Part shown: in pieces, positions 1 through 6,137 of the stretch
How the letters are laid out: each line of letters begins with the position of its first letter
How positions within the stretch are numbered: the stretch's first letter is position 1
Source: Nocardia sp.
GTDB taxonomy: Bacteria > Actinomycetota > Actinomycetes > Mycobacteriales > Mycobacteriaceae
Assembly: GCA_013361595.1 (NCBI GenBank)
Contig: JABFXT010000450.1
Location: 1 to 6,189 of the forward strand
Direction: 5' to 3'
DNA length: 6,189 nucleotides
Program-made: the position numbers and the translations under genes
The notes under the pieces: model-generated
Told to the model about the DNA's origin: nothing
Seen by the model: the letters and a program-made list of their open reading frames with translations, nothing else
The model's database searches: none

Positions 1-123
1 GCCGACGAGGAAAAATTCGATATCACTCCAGGTGAGGTGTTGAAAATGACCCTGAGAAGGGTGGAATATGTTCCCACAATTGGATACTTCGCAAATAGGC
101 GCTGCTACCATCACGCACCGTGA
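1..123 (+). CDS. Possible 3' end of an upstream gene, or a 25-aa leader ORF (46-123)
   Basis: Frame 1 is open from the window edge to a TGA at 121-123. It encodes 40 residues ending in a Tyr/Arg/His-rich tail (RRCYHHAP). The stop overlaps the GTG start of the next gene in a GTGA arrangement, which is typical of translationally coupled genes. Within this frame an ATG at 46 is preceded by a good Shine-Dalgarno-like GAGGTG at 34-39, 6 nt away. The frame could therefore be either a truncated upstream gene or a free-standing 25-residue leader peptide. GC at third codon positions is only about 55%, much lower than in the kinase or transporter genes, and forty open codons in about 49% GC DNA can occur by chance. 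I recognise no family. The GTGA overlap and the Shine-Dalgarno spacing are seen directly; that it is translated is inference. Confidence 0.35.
   Translation, partial: ADEEKFDITPGEVLKMTLRRVEYVPTIGYFANRRCYHHAP
103..111 (+). promoter_or_regulatory. Candidate extended -10 promoter for the secreted protein gene
   Basis: TGC-TACCAT matches the actinobacterial TGn-TAnnnT extended -10 pattern. No convincing -35 hexamer lies 16-18 bp upstream; TTGGAT at 80-85 is about 20 bp away, which is too far. Transcription would begin around 117-120, at or just before the GTG start at 120, giving a leaderless or nearly leaderless mRNA. That agrees with the lack of a Shine-Dalgarno sequence directly before the GTG. 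It competes with the alternative that this gene is coupled to an upstream reading frame. Confidence 0.35.
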
Positions 124-575
124 GTAATCCAAATATTCGAAAGGCCGTATTGTTCGTCGCCCCGGTCATCGGGGTGTTCGGCGCAATTCTTCCCGCCACT
201 GCCGGGGCCGATCCCGGTCAGGGAGCGTTACTGCCGCCGATCGTCGAGTTCACCCCAGAGAACGGGGGCGGTGTGTACGGGAAGGTGGAGAACCCGAACG
301 ATCACGGTGTGTGCTGGGCGGAGAACGCGGATACCGGAGCAGTTTTCACCATCGGCGCTCAATATCATGATTTCGGGGTGGAGGAGTCCGTCGCGCAACC
401 GGGTCAGACGCAATTCAGGTCGTTGCGCGGCCTGAACAACGGACCCGCACAGGTGATCGGCCGCTGCGCCACCCACCTGCCGCCGGCCGCGGACGATCCC
501 ACGGCTTCGGCCAGCGAGGTGATCACAGTGGAGGTGACGGGCGCCGGTATCTCGACCGGTAGCAGCGGCGGCTAG
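120..575 (+). CDS. Small secreted protein of unknown function (151 aa)
   Basis: The N-terminus is a Sec signal peptide: a short charged region with R7 and K8, a hydrophobic core at residues 9-24, and an AxA-type cleavage site (A28-G29-A30, followed by DP). The mature chain of about 121 residues is acidic and Gly/Pro-rich with alternating Val/Thr/Phe stretches, suggesting a small beta-rich domain. It has exactly two cysteines, C65 and C116, which could form one disulfide outside the cell. The C-terminus is low-complexity (GISTGSSGG). A TAG at 96-98 closes the frame, so GTG at 120 is the only start that keeps the whole signal peptide. No Shine-Dalgarno precedes it, so translation is either leaderless or coupled to the frame ending at 123. 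The first codons use more A/T-ending triplets than the main genes. Small exported proteins of this style are common in Nocardia and mycobacteria, but I cannot name a family. The gene is convergent with the ABC permease. Confidence 0.85.
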   Translation: MSNPNIRKAVLFVAPVIGVFGAILPATAGADPGQGALLPPIVEFTPENGGGVYGKVENPNDHGVCWAENADTGAVFTIGAQYHDFGVEESVAQPGQTQFRSLRGLNNGPAQVIGRCATHLPPAADDPTASASEVITVEVTGAGISTGSSGG

Positions 576-588
576 ACCGGTCGTTCCT

Positions 589-622
589 CCCGCCGTGGCC
601 CGGCCGCACGGGCCACGGCGGG
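589..622. terminator. Perfect hairpin between convergent genes, probable bidirectional terminator
   Basis: Positions 589-602 are the exact reverse complement of 609-622, giving a 14-bp G/C-rich stem around the 6-nt loop GCCGCA. The hairpin starts 13 nt after the stop of the secreted protein gene and lies 3 nt past the stop of the permease gene read from the other strand. It nearly fills the 50-bp convergent gap. Neither side carries a clear U tract, which is common for actinobacterial terminator hairpins. Confidence 0.75.
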
Positions 623-625
623 GCC

Positions 626-3154
626 TCACAGATCGGCGATCGCGGCCAGCGGCGGGGTGCGGGCGGCCCGGATCGCCGGCCAGAGCGCGGCCAGCACTCC
701 TACGATCGCGGAACCGACCAGCATGTACACCAGCTGATCCCACGGCACCGCGATCTGGTCGAGCCCGAGATCGCGCAGGGTGCGCAGGAATCCGACACCG
801 AGCCCGAGCCCCAGAACCGCCCCCACCAGCGCGCCGAACACCGCGATCAACATCGATTCCAGATAGATCGTGCGACGTACCTGCGCACGCTGGGTACCCA
901 CCGCGCGCAACATGCCGATCTCACGGCGCCGCTCCACCACCGACAATGCCAGCGTATTGACGATGCCGAGGACCGCGATCACCACGGCCAGTGCGAGCAG
1001 CCCGTAGAGAATGGCCAGCAGATTGTTGATCTGCTTGGCGTTCTCGCCCTTGAATTCCTCCCGGTCCTGGACCTGCACGATCACGAATTCCTCGGTGGCT
1101 CGCTCCAGATCGGTGCGCATGGACGCGAGGTCGGTGCCGGGCCGGGCCTTGATCAGCACCACGGCGTCGGCTCGCATGGCGACCGGGACAGCGCGCTCGT
1201 AGACGGTCGACGGCACGATCAGGGGACCCAGTACCTGCGAATCCACATAGACCCCGGAGACGGTGAGCGGGATCTCCGTTCCGTCGAGGGTTTTCACCGG
1301 TAGCCGGTCCCCCGCGGTCACCCCGTGCTGCTCGGCCTCGTCCTGGCCCAGCAGGATCTCCGAATCTCCCAGCGTCGCCGAACCGCTCAGCATGTCCAGG
1401 TTCACGACCTGATCCAGCGGGCCGTCCGGCGCGGTACCGAACTCGTCGTCGCCGCCGATCTTCAATGCGACGCCGCGCATCCCGACCGTCTGCGCGGCCG
1501 CGGGAACCTTCGCCCGTACCGCGTCGGCGGCACCGGTCGGGACCCCCATCATCTGTGGTCCGGTGAGGACGTAGTCGGCTTCGACCCCCTGATCCACCAG
1601 GCGGGAGATACTGACCTTCGCCGATTCGCCCAGCATCCCGATGGCGGTGACCAGCATCAGTCCCAGCGTCAGCGCGAAGGCCGTGGCGGCGGTACGGCGC
1701 GGGTTGCGGACGGCATTGTTGCGGGCCATCCGCCCGATCGACCCGAACGGCCCGATGAGCCATCCCAGCCCGGTCAGCACGGGACGCGACAGCGCCGGCG
1801 AGGCGAACAGCACGGCCAGGATCAGTCCCAGTGCGCCGACGCCGACCACGGCGGCCGCGCCACCACCGGTCTGCCGGGCACCCAGCACCACCAGCACGAT
1901 GCCCACCACCGCGAGTACCGCACCGGTCACCGTGCGGACTCGCAGCGAGTCCCCGGTGGAGGCGAATTCCTCACGCATGGCCTGTACCGGCGGGATCCGG
2001 GAGGCCCGCCGGGCCGGTGCGTACGCACTCACCACGGTGACCAGTAGGCCGACCACGAAGGCCACGGCCACGGTGCGCGGCAGAACGGCCATCCGCCCGG
2101 TGGGCAAGCCGAGGTCGAACGCGTTCAACAGACCGGCCAGACCGTAGGCGAGCGCGATACCGGCCAGCAGGCCGAGCAGGCTGCCGAGCACACCCACCAC
2201 GAGCGCCTCCCCGACCACCGATCGGCCCACCTGGCCGCGGCTCGCGCCGACGGCCCGCAGCAGCGCGAGTTCGCGCAGCCGCTGGGCCACCAGCATCGAG
2301 AAGGTGTTGTAGATGATGAAGGTGCCGACGATCAGCGCGATGGCGCCGAAGGCCAGCAGGAAGTAGTTGAGGAAGTTCAGTGCCTCGGAGATCTGCGCCT
2401 TCATATCGGCGCGCACCTGATCACCGTTCTGCACCTTGTAGTCCGGGTACAGCATGGACAGCCGATCGCGCAGGGTGTCGCCCGGAATGTCTTCGGCGGC
2501 GATATCGAGGTAGGCGATATGGTCCCCGTCGGTGAACAGTTCCCGGGCCTGGGCCTCGGTGAACTGCAGACCGATGAAACCACCGGTATCCGACGGCGGG
2601 GCGTAGGTACCGGTGAGCGTCACATCGATGGGGCCGCCGTGGGAGGGGACCAGCACCTTGGTGTGGTCGCCGACCTTCAGGCCGGCCCGTTCGGCGGCGC
2701 CGGTGTTGAGCGCTATCTGGCCGGGTTCGGCCGGCGGCACCCCCTCGACGAACGGATCGGGTTCGGCGACCGCCTGCTGCGGCGGGATATAGGCCTGTCC
2801 CCAGCTGGGGGCGCCGCCGGTCTGCACCGCTTTCTTCCCGGTCGGGTCGAGCAGTACCACCGACCCTTCGATACCGGGGGCCACCGTCCGGACCCCGTCC
2901 ATACCGGCGACGCGGTCCACCACATCCTGGGGAATGCCCGCGGACTGCCGCTCCTCCGGGCTGATCCGCACATCGACGCCCTTGGCCTCACCTGCGAAGA
3001 TCCCGTCGAAGGTGCGCTGCAGCGTATCGGTGAAAACGAACGACCCCGCGATGAACGCGGTCCCGAGAACCACCGAGAGCAGGGTCAGGACCAGCCGCAC
3101 TTTGTGCGCGGCGAGATTGCGCAGAGCCACCCTGCGCATGGGGTGGGCAGCCAC
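626..3154 (-). CDS. ABC transporter permease, duplicated FtsX/MacB type (842 aa)
   Basis: Membrane subunit of an ATP-driven MacB/LolCDE/FtsEX-type transporter. Visible order: cytoplasmic N-terminus; helix 1 (about 20-42); a MacB-like extracytoplasmic domain (about 43-258); three helices (about 262-286, 313-343, 360-380) forming the first FtsX module, with the loop motif LRELALLRAVGASRGQV at 293-309; two linking helices (about 408-426, 432-452); then a second half with a helix at about 488-508, a second extracytoplasmic domain (about 509-708), and three helices (about 710-735, 764-790, 805-828). The second half repeats the loop as RREIGMLRAVGTQRAQV (743-759). The duplication gives about 10 helices, so one polypeptide may supply both halves of the channel; this is inferred from the family. 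The GTG at 3154 is chosen because AAGGTGG (3168-3162) lies 7 nt upstream; an ATG at 3139 is possible. It follows the ATPase gene by 67 nt on the same strand. The substrate is unknown; drugs, lipids, lipoproteins and peptides are all handled by this superfamily. Confidence 0.95.
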   Translation of the reverse strand: MAAHPMRRVALRNLAAHKVRLVLTLLSVVLGTAFIAGSFVFTDTLQRTFDGIFAGEAKGVDVRISPEERQSAGIPQDVVDRVAGMDGVRTVAPGIEGSVVLLDPTGKKAVQTGGAPSWGQAYIPPQQAVAEPDPFVEGVPPAEPGQIALNTGAAERAGLKVGDHTKVLVPSHGGPIDVTLTGTYAPPSDTGGFIGLQFTEAQARELFTDGDHIAYLDIAAEDIPGDTLRDRLSMLYPDYKVQNGDQVRADMKAQISEALNFLNYFLLAFGAIALIVGTFIIYNTFSMLVAQRLRELALLRAVGASRGQVGRSVVGEALVVGVLGSLLGLLAGIALAYGLAGLLNAFDLGLPTGRMAVLPRTVAVAFVVGLLVTVVSAYAPARRASRIPPVQAMREEFASTGDSLRVRTVTGAVLAVVGIVLVVLGARQTGGGAAAVVGVGALGLILAVLFASPALSRPVLTGLGWLIGPFGSIGRMARNNAVRNPRRTAATAFALTLGLMLVTAIGMLGESAKVSISRLVDQGVEADYVLTGPQMMGVPTGAADAVRAKVPAAAQTVGMRGVALKIGGDDEFGTAPDGPLDQVVNLDMLSGSATLGDSEILLGQDEAEQHGVTAGDRLPVKTLDGTEIPLTVSGVYVDSQVLGPLIVPSTVYERAVPVAMRADAVVLIKARPGTDLASMRTDLERATEEFVIVQVQDREEFKGENAKQINNLLAILYGLLALAVVIAVLGIVNTLALSVVERRREIGMLRAVGTQRAQVRRTIYLESMLIAVFGALVGAVLGLGLGVGFLRTLRDLGLDQIAVPWDQLVYMLVGSAIVGVLAALWPAIRAARTPPLAAIADL

Positions 3155-3161
3155 TACCGGA

Positions 3162-3168
3162 CCACCTT
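3162..3168 (-). promoter_or_regulatory. Ribosome binding site of the permease gene
   Basis: Read on the - strand this is AAGGTGG, 7 nt before the GTG at 3154. It decides for that start over the ATG at 3139, which would leave it 22 nt away. Confidence 0.6.
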
Positions 3169-3221
3169 CGCCGCCCGGACCCGCACCGCGGATCCGATGC
3201 CGCCGCGCGCCTCGCGGTACG

Positions 3222-3998
3222 TCACCGGACCTCCAGGGCTTTCATCCGGTCCAGCACCGAATCGGCGGTCGGATCGCGCATCTCGTCCACGATCCGGCCG
3301 TCGGCCAGGAAGACGACCCGGTCGGCGTAGGCGGCGGCGGTGGGTTCGTGGGTGACGATCACGACCGTCTGACCGAATTCGTCGACCGCCGCCCGCAGGA
3401 TGGACAGCACCTCGCCGGAGGATCGGGAGTCCAGATTGCCGGTCGGTTCGTCGCCGAAGATGATCTGCGGTTTACCGGCCAGCGCCCGCGCGCAGGCGAC
3501 CCGCTGCTGCTGACCGCCGGACAGTTCGCTGGGCCGATGGCCGAGCCGGTCCTCGAGACCGAGTCGCTTCAGCACCGTGGCCAGCCATTCGGCGTCCGGG
3601 GCGCGGCCGGCGATATCCAGCGGCAATGTGATGTTCTCCAGCGCGGTCAGCGTCGGGACCAGGTTGAATGCCTGGAAGACGAAGCCGATGCGGTCCCGCC
3701 GCAGCGCGGTCATCTGTTTGTCGGTCAGATCGGTGAGCTCGGTATCGCCGATCACCACCCGGCCCGAACTGGCCTCGTCCAACCCGGCCAGGCAGTGCAT
3801 CAGGGTCGATTTCCCGGAGCCGGAGGGGCCCATGATCGCGGTGAACTCGCCCCGCGCGAAATCGACCGATACGGCGTCCAGCGCGGTGACCCGGGTGTCC
3901 CCGGTCCCGTAGACCTTGGTCAGTTCGATGGCGCCGGCGGCGACGGTGGACGGGGCGCCCGGCTCGGCCGGGTCCACGTCGACAGCGTGAGCAGTCAT
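3222..3998 (-). CDS. ABC transporter ATP-binding protein, MacB/LolD type (258 aa)
   Basis: Cytoplasmic ATPase that powers the permease encoded 67 nt downstream. All nucleotide-binding motifs are intact: Walker A GPSGSGKST (57-65), Q-loop Q109 in VFQAFNL, signature LSGGQ (159-163), Walker B IIFGDE with catalytic E184, D-loop NLDS (188-191) and H-loop H217. The wording DEPTGNLD and the stretch FNLVPTLTALENI (111-123) are typical of the LolD/MacB/FtsE-like branch. Its length of 258 residues is slightly above the usual 220-240 because of an Ala/Asp/Pro-rich N-terminal tail of about 20 residues. The frame is open upstream as far as 4292, but an upstream start would cross the hairpin and enter the kinase gene, so ATG at 3998 is preferred. 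An ATG at 4034 cannot be excluded. No Shine-Dalgarno precedes 3998; a weak -10-like CACACT ends 6 nt before it, so a leaderless mRNA is possible. The gene begins the two-gene transporter unit. Confidence 0.95.
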   Translation of the reverse strand: MTAHAVDVDPAEPGAPSTVAAGAIELTKVYGTGDTRVTALDAVSVDFARGEFTAIMGPSGSGKSTLMHCLAGLDEASSGRVVIGDTELTDLTDKQMTALRRDRIGFVFQAFNLVPTLTALENITLPLDIAGRAPDAEWLATVLKRLGLEDRLGHRPSELSGGQQQRVACARALAGKPQIIFGDEPTGNLDSRSSGEVLSILRAAVDEFGQTVVIVTHEPTAAAYADRVVFLADGRIVDEMRDPTADSVLDRMKALEVR

Positions 3999-4107
3999 GG
4001 GTCCAGTGTGTCGGGCCGTCGCGAACCGCGCCATCCGGGATCGCCCTGACCGCCTGTACGCCCTCCGGCCTCCCCGGATACCCGGCCGGGATGACGCCCG
4101 GACACGA
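3999..4107 (-). promoter_or_regulatory. Leader/promoter region of the ABC transporter unit (no clear promoter)
   Basis: The 109 bp between the kinase terminator and the ATPase start must hold the promoter if the transporter unit is transcribed separately. I find no good -35/-10 pair. The best -10-like hexamer is CACACT at 4010-4005 (read on the - strand), with only the conserved A and final T right. It would place the transcription start close to the ATG. The short palindrome CCCGGCCGGG at 4081-4090 is the only other symmetrical element. Confidence 0.25.
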
Positions 4108-4142
4108 AACGGCGGGCACCGCCGTACGCGGTGCCCGCCGTT
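4108..4142 (-). terminator. Terminator hairpin after the kinase gene
   Basis: Positions 4108-4122 and 4128-4142 are exact reverse complements, giving a 15-bp stem with the 5-nt loop region CGTAC. It starts 11 nt past the TGA of the kinase gene (4154-4156). On the - strand the stem is followed by only a short T-run (CCGTTTCGTG). It lies before the ATPase gene in the same direction, so it should limit read-through from the kinase into the transporter unit. Confidence 0.8.
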
Positions 4143-4153
4143 GTCGCCGTGCC

Positions 4154-5998
4154 TCAGTTCAGCGGCGCCGACTTCCACCAGGTCAGCATCTCGTCGACGG
4201 TGCCGACGATACCGTCGGTGTACATCAGGTACTGGGCCCGTTCCGGATGGTTGGTGAACACCGTGACCATTTTCGGGCCGTCGCTGTCCCATTTGTAGTT
4301 GGTGTAGGTCCGGCCGTTGTTGGTATCGCTGGATTTCTCCGCGGTGGCGGGCAGTCCCTTCACCACCGATTCGACATCGGCCGCGGAGGCGTAGGCATAG
4401 ATCCGGTAGAACGGATCGTCGTTGTTGTTACCGCCGTAGCAACGCCACTGCCAGGCCCAGTTGCCCAAATCGGGTTCGCCGTCGTCGGGGCTCGGGGTGT
4501 AACTGCTGTCGGTCTCCCAGCATTTCGCGCTGTTGTAGCCGACTTCTTCCGAGGTCGACTTCGGCACCAGCCGGGGGAATTCCTTGCTGATGGAATCCGC
4601 GGTCGCGGGTACCGGTGCGGCAGTGGCCACGGTGCTGGTCCCGGCGGCCGTGGGGTCGGTTCCGCCGCCGCTGTCGCTGGTCGCCAGCGCCACCACGCCG
4701 ATGACGACACCGACCAGTACCACCAGCCCGATACAGATGGCGGCGATCAGTCCGGTGTTCGATTTGGGCGGCCGCGGCCCCTGCGGGACCTGTGACATCG
4801 GCTGCGGGTAGCTGGTGGGCTGGGTGTAGCCGCCCGGCGTCCCCCCACCGAACTGCTGGCCGACCTGATTGGTGTAGCCGAGGGTGCCGCCGTAGGGCTG
4901 CTGGTGCGCGTCACCGGGACCCTGCTGGAACCCGCTCGCGTACTGCTGCTGGCCCTGCGCACCGGCATAGGGCTGGCCCTGGATGCCACTGGCGTACGGC
5001 TGCGCCTGGACGCCGCTACCGTACGGCTGCGCCTGGGCGCCGCTCGCGTAGGGCTGAGGTGCGGCGGTGCTCGGATACTGGTTCGCGCCGCTGCTGTAGG
5101 GACCGAGCTGGTGGAGCGGGTTGACCGCCGTCGGCGCCACACCCTGCGGGATCCCCGCGGAACCGGGCGAAGCCAGCGCGTGTTTGGCCGCTTCGGCGAA
5201 TTCGGTGCACGAGGTGAACCGGTCGTCGGGACGTTTCGCCATCGCCTTGGCCAGGACGGCGTCCAGCGAGGGGGGCAGTTCCGGCCGGGCCGCGCTCAGC
5301 GACGGCGGCGGCGACTGCAGATGGCCCTGGATGACCCCCGCCGGATTGGTGGAGGCGAACGGCCCACTGCCGGTGAGCAACCAGTACAGCGAACAGCCCA
5401 GCGAATACTGGTCCGAGCGGTGGTCGAGGTCGGCACCGGTGAGCTGCTCCGGCGAGGCATAGGCCAGCGTGGCGGTGAACGTTCCGGTCTGGGTGAGATG
5501 TCCGGTGTCGTCGCGCAGGCGGGCGATACCGAAATCGGTCAGGTACACCCGTTCACCGCGGCCACCGGTGGAACGCGCCAGCAGGATGTTGGCCGGTTTC
5601 ACGTCCCGGTGCATCACGCCCATCCCGTGCGCGTAGTCGAGCGCGGACCCGGTTTCGGCGATGATCTGGATGGCTCGCTCGGGCGGCAGCCTCTGCGGAT
5701 CCACCGAGGCGGCATCGATACCGTCGATGAACTGCATCGAGATCCACAGCTGTTCGTCCTCGAGACCACGGTCGTAGACCGTGACGATATTGGGGTGGTC
5801 CATCCGGGCGACCAGATCCGCCTCCCGTTCGAATCTGGCGCGCACCTCCTTGTCGAAGAACATCTCCCGATTCAGCAGCTTCAGCGCTGTCATCCGCGGC
5901 AGCCGCGGATGCTTCGCAAGGTAGACCGAGCCCATCCCACCCCGGCCGAGTTGCCGGGCGATGACATAGCCGGCGAAAACATCGCCGTTGGCCAGCAT
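4154..5998 (-). CDS. Transmembrane Ser/Thr protein kinase, PknF/PknH-like, with extracellular sensor domain (614 aa)
   Basis: Receptor-type Hanks kinase expected to phosphorylate Ser/Thr on cytoplasmic targets in response to an outside signal. The catalytic domain spans about 10-275: Gly loop LGRGGMGSV (17-25), ATP lysine K40, helix-C glutamate E59, catalytic HRD with D132 and N137, DFG (155-157), a Thr-rich activation loop (T165, T169, T171, T173, T175, T177), SPE (182-184), D196 and R260. All catalytic residues are present and it is an RD kinase. HPRLPR (30-35) resembles the mycobacterial PknF/PknH branch. Residues about 285-412 form a Gln/Pro/Tyr/Gly-rich linker with five 9-residue repeats (315-359). 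One membrane helix follows (about 415-440), then a Thr/Ala-rich stalk and an extracellular domain (about 465-614) with two cysteines, C493 and C520, that I do not recognise. ATG 5998 is chosen because GGAG lies 5 nt upstream and the protein then begins MLANGDVFAGY, as in related kinases; a GTG at 6088 would add 30 unlikely residues. It is codirectional with the transporter genes but separated by a terminator. Confidence 0.95.
   Translation of the reverse strand: MLANGDVFAGYVIARQLGRGGMGSVYLAKHPRLPRMTALKLLNREMFFDKEVRARFEREADLVARMDHPNIVTVYDRGLEDEQLWISMQFIDGIDAASVDPQRLPPERAIQIIAETGSALDYAHGMGVMHRDVKPANILLARSTGGRGERVYLTDFGIARLRDDTGHLTQTGTFTATLAYASPEQLTGADLDHRSDQYSLGCSLYWLLTGSGPFASTNPAGVIQGHLQSPPPSLSAARPELPPSLDAVLAKAMAKRPDDRFTSCTEFAEAAKHALASPGSAGIPQGVAPTAVNPLHQLGPYSSGANQYPSTAAPQPYASGAQAQPYGSGVQAQPYASGIQGQPYAGAQGQQQYASGFQQGPGDAHQQPYGGTLGYTNQVGQQFGGGTPGGYTQPTSYPQPMSQVPQGPRPPKSNTGLIAAICIGLVVLVGVVIGVVALATSDSGGGTDPTAAGTSTVATAAPVPATADSISKEFPRLVPKSTSEEVGYNSAKCWETDSSYTPSPDDGEPDLGNWAWQWRCYGGNNNDDPFYRIYAYASAADVESVVKGLPATAEKSSDTNNGRTYTNYKWDSDGPKMVTVFTNHPERAQYLMYTDGIVGTVDEMLTWWKSAPLN
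4922..5056 (-). repeat. Five 27-bp in-frame tandem repeats in the kinase linker
   Basis: The repeats encode QPYASGAQA, QPYGSGVQA, QPYASGIQG, QPYAGAQGQ and QQYASGFQQ (kinase residues 315-359), a 9-residue unit with consensus QPYASGxQA. The units are imperfect at DNA level. They lie in the cytoplasmic juxtamembrane linker between the catalytic domain and the membrane helix. Related unrepeated YxSG, PYGG and GYTN stretches flank them. Confidence 0.8.
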
Positions 5999-6003
5999 GT
6001 CTG

Positions 6004-6007
6004 CTCC
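6004..6007 (-). promoter_or_regulatory. Ribosome binding site of the kinase gene
   Basis: GGAG on the - strand, 5 nt before the ATG at 5998. It supports this start over the upstream GTG at 6088. Confidence 0.55.
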
Positions 6008-6013
6008 AATTCC

Positions 6014-6048
6014 CGCCTGTGGGACCGGGACCCACCGGTACACAGGCG
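6014..6048 (-). promoter_or_regulatory. Hairpin in the 5' leader of the kinase mRNA
   Basis: Arms CGCCTGTG (6048-6041 on the - strand) and CACAGGCG (6021-6014) pair perfectly over 8 bp. Inside them ACCGG (6039-6035) pairs with CCGGT (6028-6024) over 5 bp around the 6-nt loop TGGGTC, leaving a small 1x2 internal loop. The structure ends 6 nt before the GGAG ribosome binding site. No U tract follows, so it is not a standard terminator; a role in translation or mRNA stability is inference. Confidence 0.5.
6033..6044 (-). repeat. 12-bp direct repeat, copy near the kinase start
   Basis: TGTGTACCGGTG on the - strand, identical to 6138-6149. It lies inside the leader hairpin and contains the palindrome ACCGGT. 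Confidence 0.6.
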
Positions 6049-6102
6049 TAGACGAAAAGCGCGTCCGGACCGCACTGGTCCTCCGCACGCGAAATCATCG
6101 AA

Positions 6103-6111
6103 ACCATAGCA
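6103..6111 (-). promoter_or_regulatory. Candidate extended -10 promoter of the kinase gene
   Basis: TGC-TATGGT on the - strand fits TGn-TAnnnT. There is no recognisable -35 at 17-18 bp spacing (CTCGGC or CCTCGG there). Transcription from here would start near 6096 and give a leader of about 98 nt that includes the hairpin and the downstream repeat copy. Confidence 0.4.
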
Positions 6112-6137
6112 GCAGTCGAAACGGCGCCGAGGGCTCT

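Noticed and set aside
61..77. Near-palindrome GTGG-AATATGTTC-CCAC resembling a LexA/SOS box
   Set aside because: The actinobacterial SOS box is GAAC-N4-GTTC; here the half-sites are GAA and GTTC with spacing two bases too short, so it does not fit.
1..111. Open frame on the - strand starting at ATG 111 and running off the left edge
   Set aside because: It is in the codon-aligned shadow of the + strand frame, has poor codon bias and no Shine-Dalgarno, and no recognisable protein character.
2519..4049. Long + strand open frames opposite the permease and ATPase
   Set aside because: High GC makes antisense frames open by default; composition is Arg/Gly/Pro-rich and the real genes on the - strand are unambiguous.
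3999..4292. N-terminal extension of the ATPase to 4292
   Set aside because: It would cross the terminator hairpin and overlap the 3' end of the kinase gene; the extra residues are Arg-rich and unlike ABC ATPases.
5999..6088. N-terminal extension of the kinase to GTG 6088
   Set aside because: It would add 30 residues with no kinase character, run through the leader hairpin and ignore the GGAG placed 5 nt before ATG 5998.
4904..6109. 401-codon open frame on the + strand opposite the kinase gene
   Set aside because: It mirrors the kinase coding sequence, has Arg/Gly-rich nonsense composition with no domain, and the kinase on the other strand has every catalytic motif.
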